Below are positions 62,986 through 64,000 of a stretch of 64,000 nt of DNA, piece by piece. The position numbers were made by a program, and so were the translations under genes. The stretch is from Rotaria sp. Silwood1 (taxonomy: Eukaryota > Rotifera > Eurotatoria > Philodinida > Philodinidae). The stretch covers positions 248,001 to 312,000 of the forward strand of contig CAJNOP010000187.1 of the NCBI GenBank assembly GCA_905250075.1, in the 5' to 3' direction. The notes beneath the pieces are model-generated. The model ran no database searches. It had not been told where the DNA came from and saw nothing but the letters and a program-made list of their open reading frames with translations. How positions within the stretch are numbered: the first letter of the stretch is position 1; each line of letters starts with the position of its first letter.

Positions 62986-64000
62986 ATGGCATCCAAACAA
63001 CAAGAACGTATTAGCACTATGTATGGTTCAGAATGTAAGTTTTTCTAAATTTTATTTTATTTTTTTTTGTTTTTCTTCAATTCTATTTATCTATTTGTAA
63101 TCGATCAGTAAATGCGTCGAATGTTACTAGAAAATATTCACGTAATTTAATAATTTTCATAACTACTAAATTGCATTGCTAGTTAATTTTGTAGTTATGT
63201 TGAAAAAAATATTTATATTTATTTATTTATTTTTTCTATTAGACGATATACGCAATACACAAGAAGGTCTTGGTACATGTGGTTGGATTCTTGTCATATT
63301 ATCTTATATAATATGTCTTTTAACATTTCCTTTTTCACTTTGTGTTACAGTCAAAGTAAGGACAATATGTACTATTACGAAGAGAAATGTTATTCAAAAT
63401 AATAATATAATAGGTTGTACAAGAATATGAAAGAGCAGTTATTATGCGTCTTGGTCGAATTCTTTCGGGTAGGATAAAGAAAGAGAAGACAATTAATTCA
63501 ATATTAATTACTTTTTTTTCTCTTTTCAAGGTGGTGCCAAAGGTCCGGGTTTATTTTTTGTTTTACCTTGTGTTGATTCCATAATTAAAGTTGATTTACG
63601 AACAGGTGGATATTAGAAACATATAATTTGAATAATTTAATTAATTTAGTACAAATGTTTATTTCAAAAATTGAAATTTGTTTTTTAGTTACTTTTGATG
63701 TTCCTCCTCAAGAAATTCTTACAAGAGATTCTGTGGTATATGAATAATAATAAAATGTTAAAAATAATTTTCAATATGATTTTCTTTTTCTTGACAGACA
63801 GTATCCGTTGATGCTGTTGTTTATTTTCGAATATTTAATCCAATAATAAGTGTAACTAATGTTGAAAATGCACGTTATTCTACACAATTACTTGCTGCAA
63901 CAACACTTCGTAATATTTTGTAAGTTTATTAAATTGAAAACAAAGTATTGATTTATATGATGTTTATAGAGGTACAAAAACATTACAAGAAATTTTATGT
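62986..64000 (+). CDS. STOM: Stomatin-family membrane protein (3' partial)
   Basis: Seven exons are visible (62986-63034, 63243-63355, 63414-63468, 63531-63605, 63689-63735, 63798-63919, 63970-64000) and run off the window. The short cytoplasmic head (MASKQQERIST) leads to a hairpin-forming hydrophobic segment (about 29-50: LGTCGWILVILSYIICLLTF). The SPFH/band-7 domain starts EYERAVIMRLGRILSGGAKGPGLFF and continues with PCVDSIIKVDLRT, PPQEILTRDSV and LLAATTLRNILGTKTL, which is very close to stomatin/MEC-2. The conserved hairpin proline is in the expected place (FPFS). Stomatins form oligomers in lipid rafts and tune ion channels. Which member of the stomatin group it is cannot be settled from this 5' part. 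Confidence 0.93.

Noticed and set aside
1-64000. CRISPR arrays, bacterial operons, Shine-Dalgarno sites or rRNA operons
   Set aside because: All multi-exon genes have GT-AG introns and animal orthologues; no direct-repeat array or ribosomal sequence was seen.
1-64000. Rotifer spliced-leader RNA gene or telomeric repeat within the window
   Set aside because: No sequence resembling the leader or a tandem telomere-type repeat was found by eye.

Overview
This window looks like nuclear DNA of a small AT-rich metazoan, most likely a bdelloid rotifer. All the multi-exon genes have short GT-AG introns (mostly 40-100 nt, a few of 0.7-1.8 kb). The core genes are animal orthologues (Brr2/SNRNP200, tankyrase, a 53BP1-like protein, TFIIA-gamma, EBAG9, stomatin). 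Beside them sit families that are mainly fungal or bacterial (RTA1-like, YghA-type SDR, SGNH hydrolase), a mix typical of bdelloids. The species call is inference. Exon borders were read by eye, but in every multi-exon gene the reading phase closes exactly.

Layout: 1-1449 (-) ZAD-like zinc-finger protein, 3' part outside the window; 1450-6250 gene-free, its first 3 kb simple sequence; 6251-8405 (-) SDR oxidoreductase, head-to-head with 8736-9284 (+) TFIIA-gamma, followed after 127 bp by 9412-15023 (+) 53BP1-like tandem-Tudor/BRCT protein; 15024-19190 gene-free; 19191-21590 (-) type II transmembrane trypsin-like protease; 23372-24079 (-) intronless SGNH hydrolase; 24989-37927 (+) Brr2 RNA helicase in 27 exons; 38150-46993 (+) tankyrase in 23 exons, 222 bp after Brr2; 47099-47839 (-) single-pass membrane protein; 48704-48955 (-) small charged protein; 48956-53552 gene-free; 53553-55486 (+) RTA1-like membrane protein holding an assembly gap; 56082-59054 Tc1/mariner-superfamily transposon with 485-bp inverted repeats; 60046-60983 (+) EBAG9/RCAS1; 62986-64000 (+) stomatin, 5' part.

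The genes do not form one pathway. They are housekeeping splicing, transcription, DNA-repair and ADP-ribosylation genes in tight head-to-tail or head-to-head arrangements, with acceptor-like sequences in front of several starts, as expected if some are spliced-leader trans-spliced. The most notable features are a Brr2 whose second helicase cassette has lost every catalytic motif, a 53BP1-like protein lacking one BRCT domain and one methyl-lysine cage residue, probable laterally acquired genes, and several decayed DNA-transposon and intronic repeat copies.
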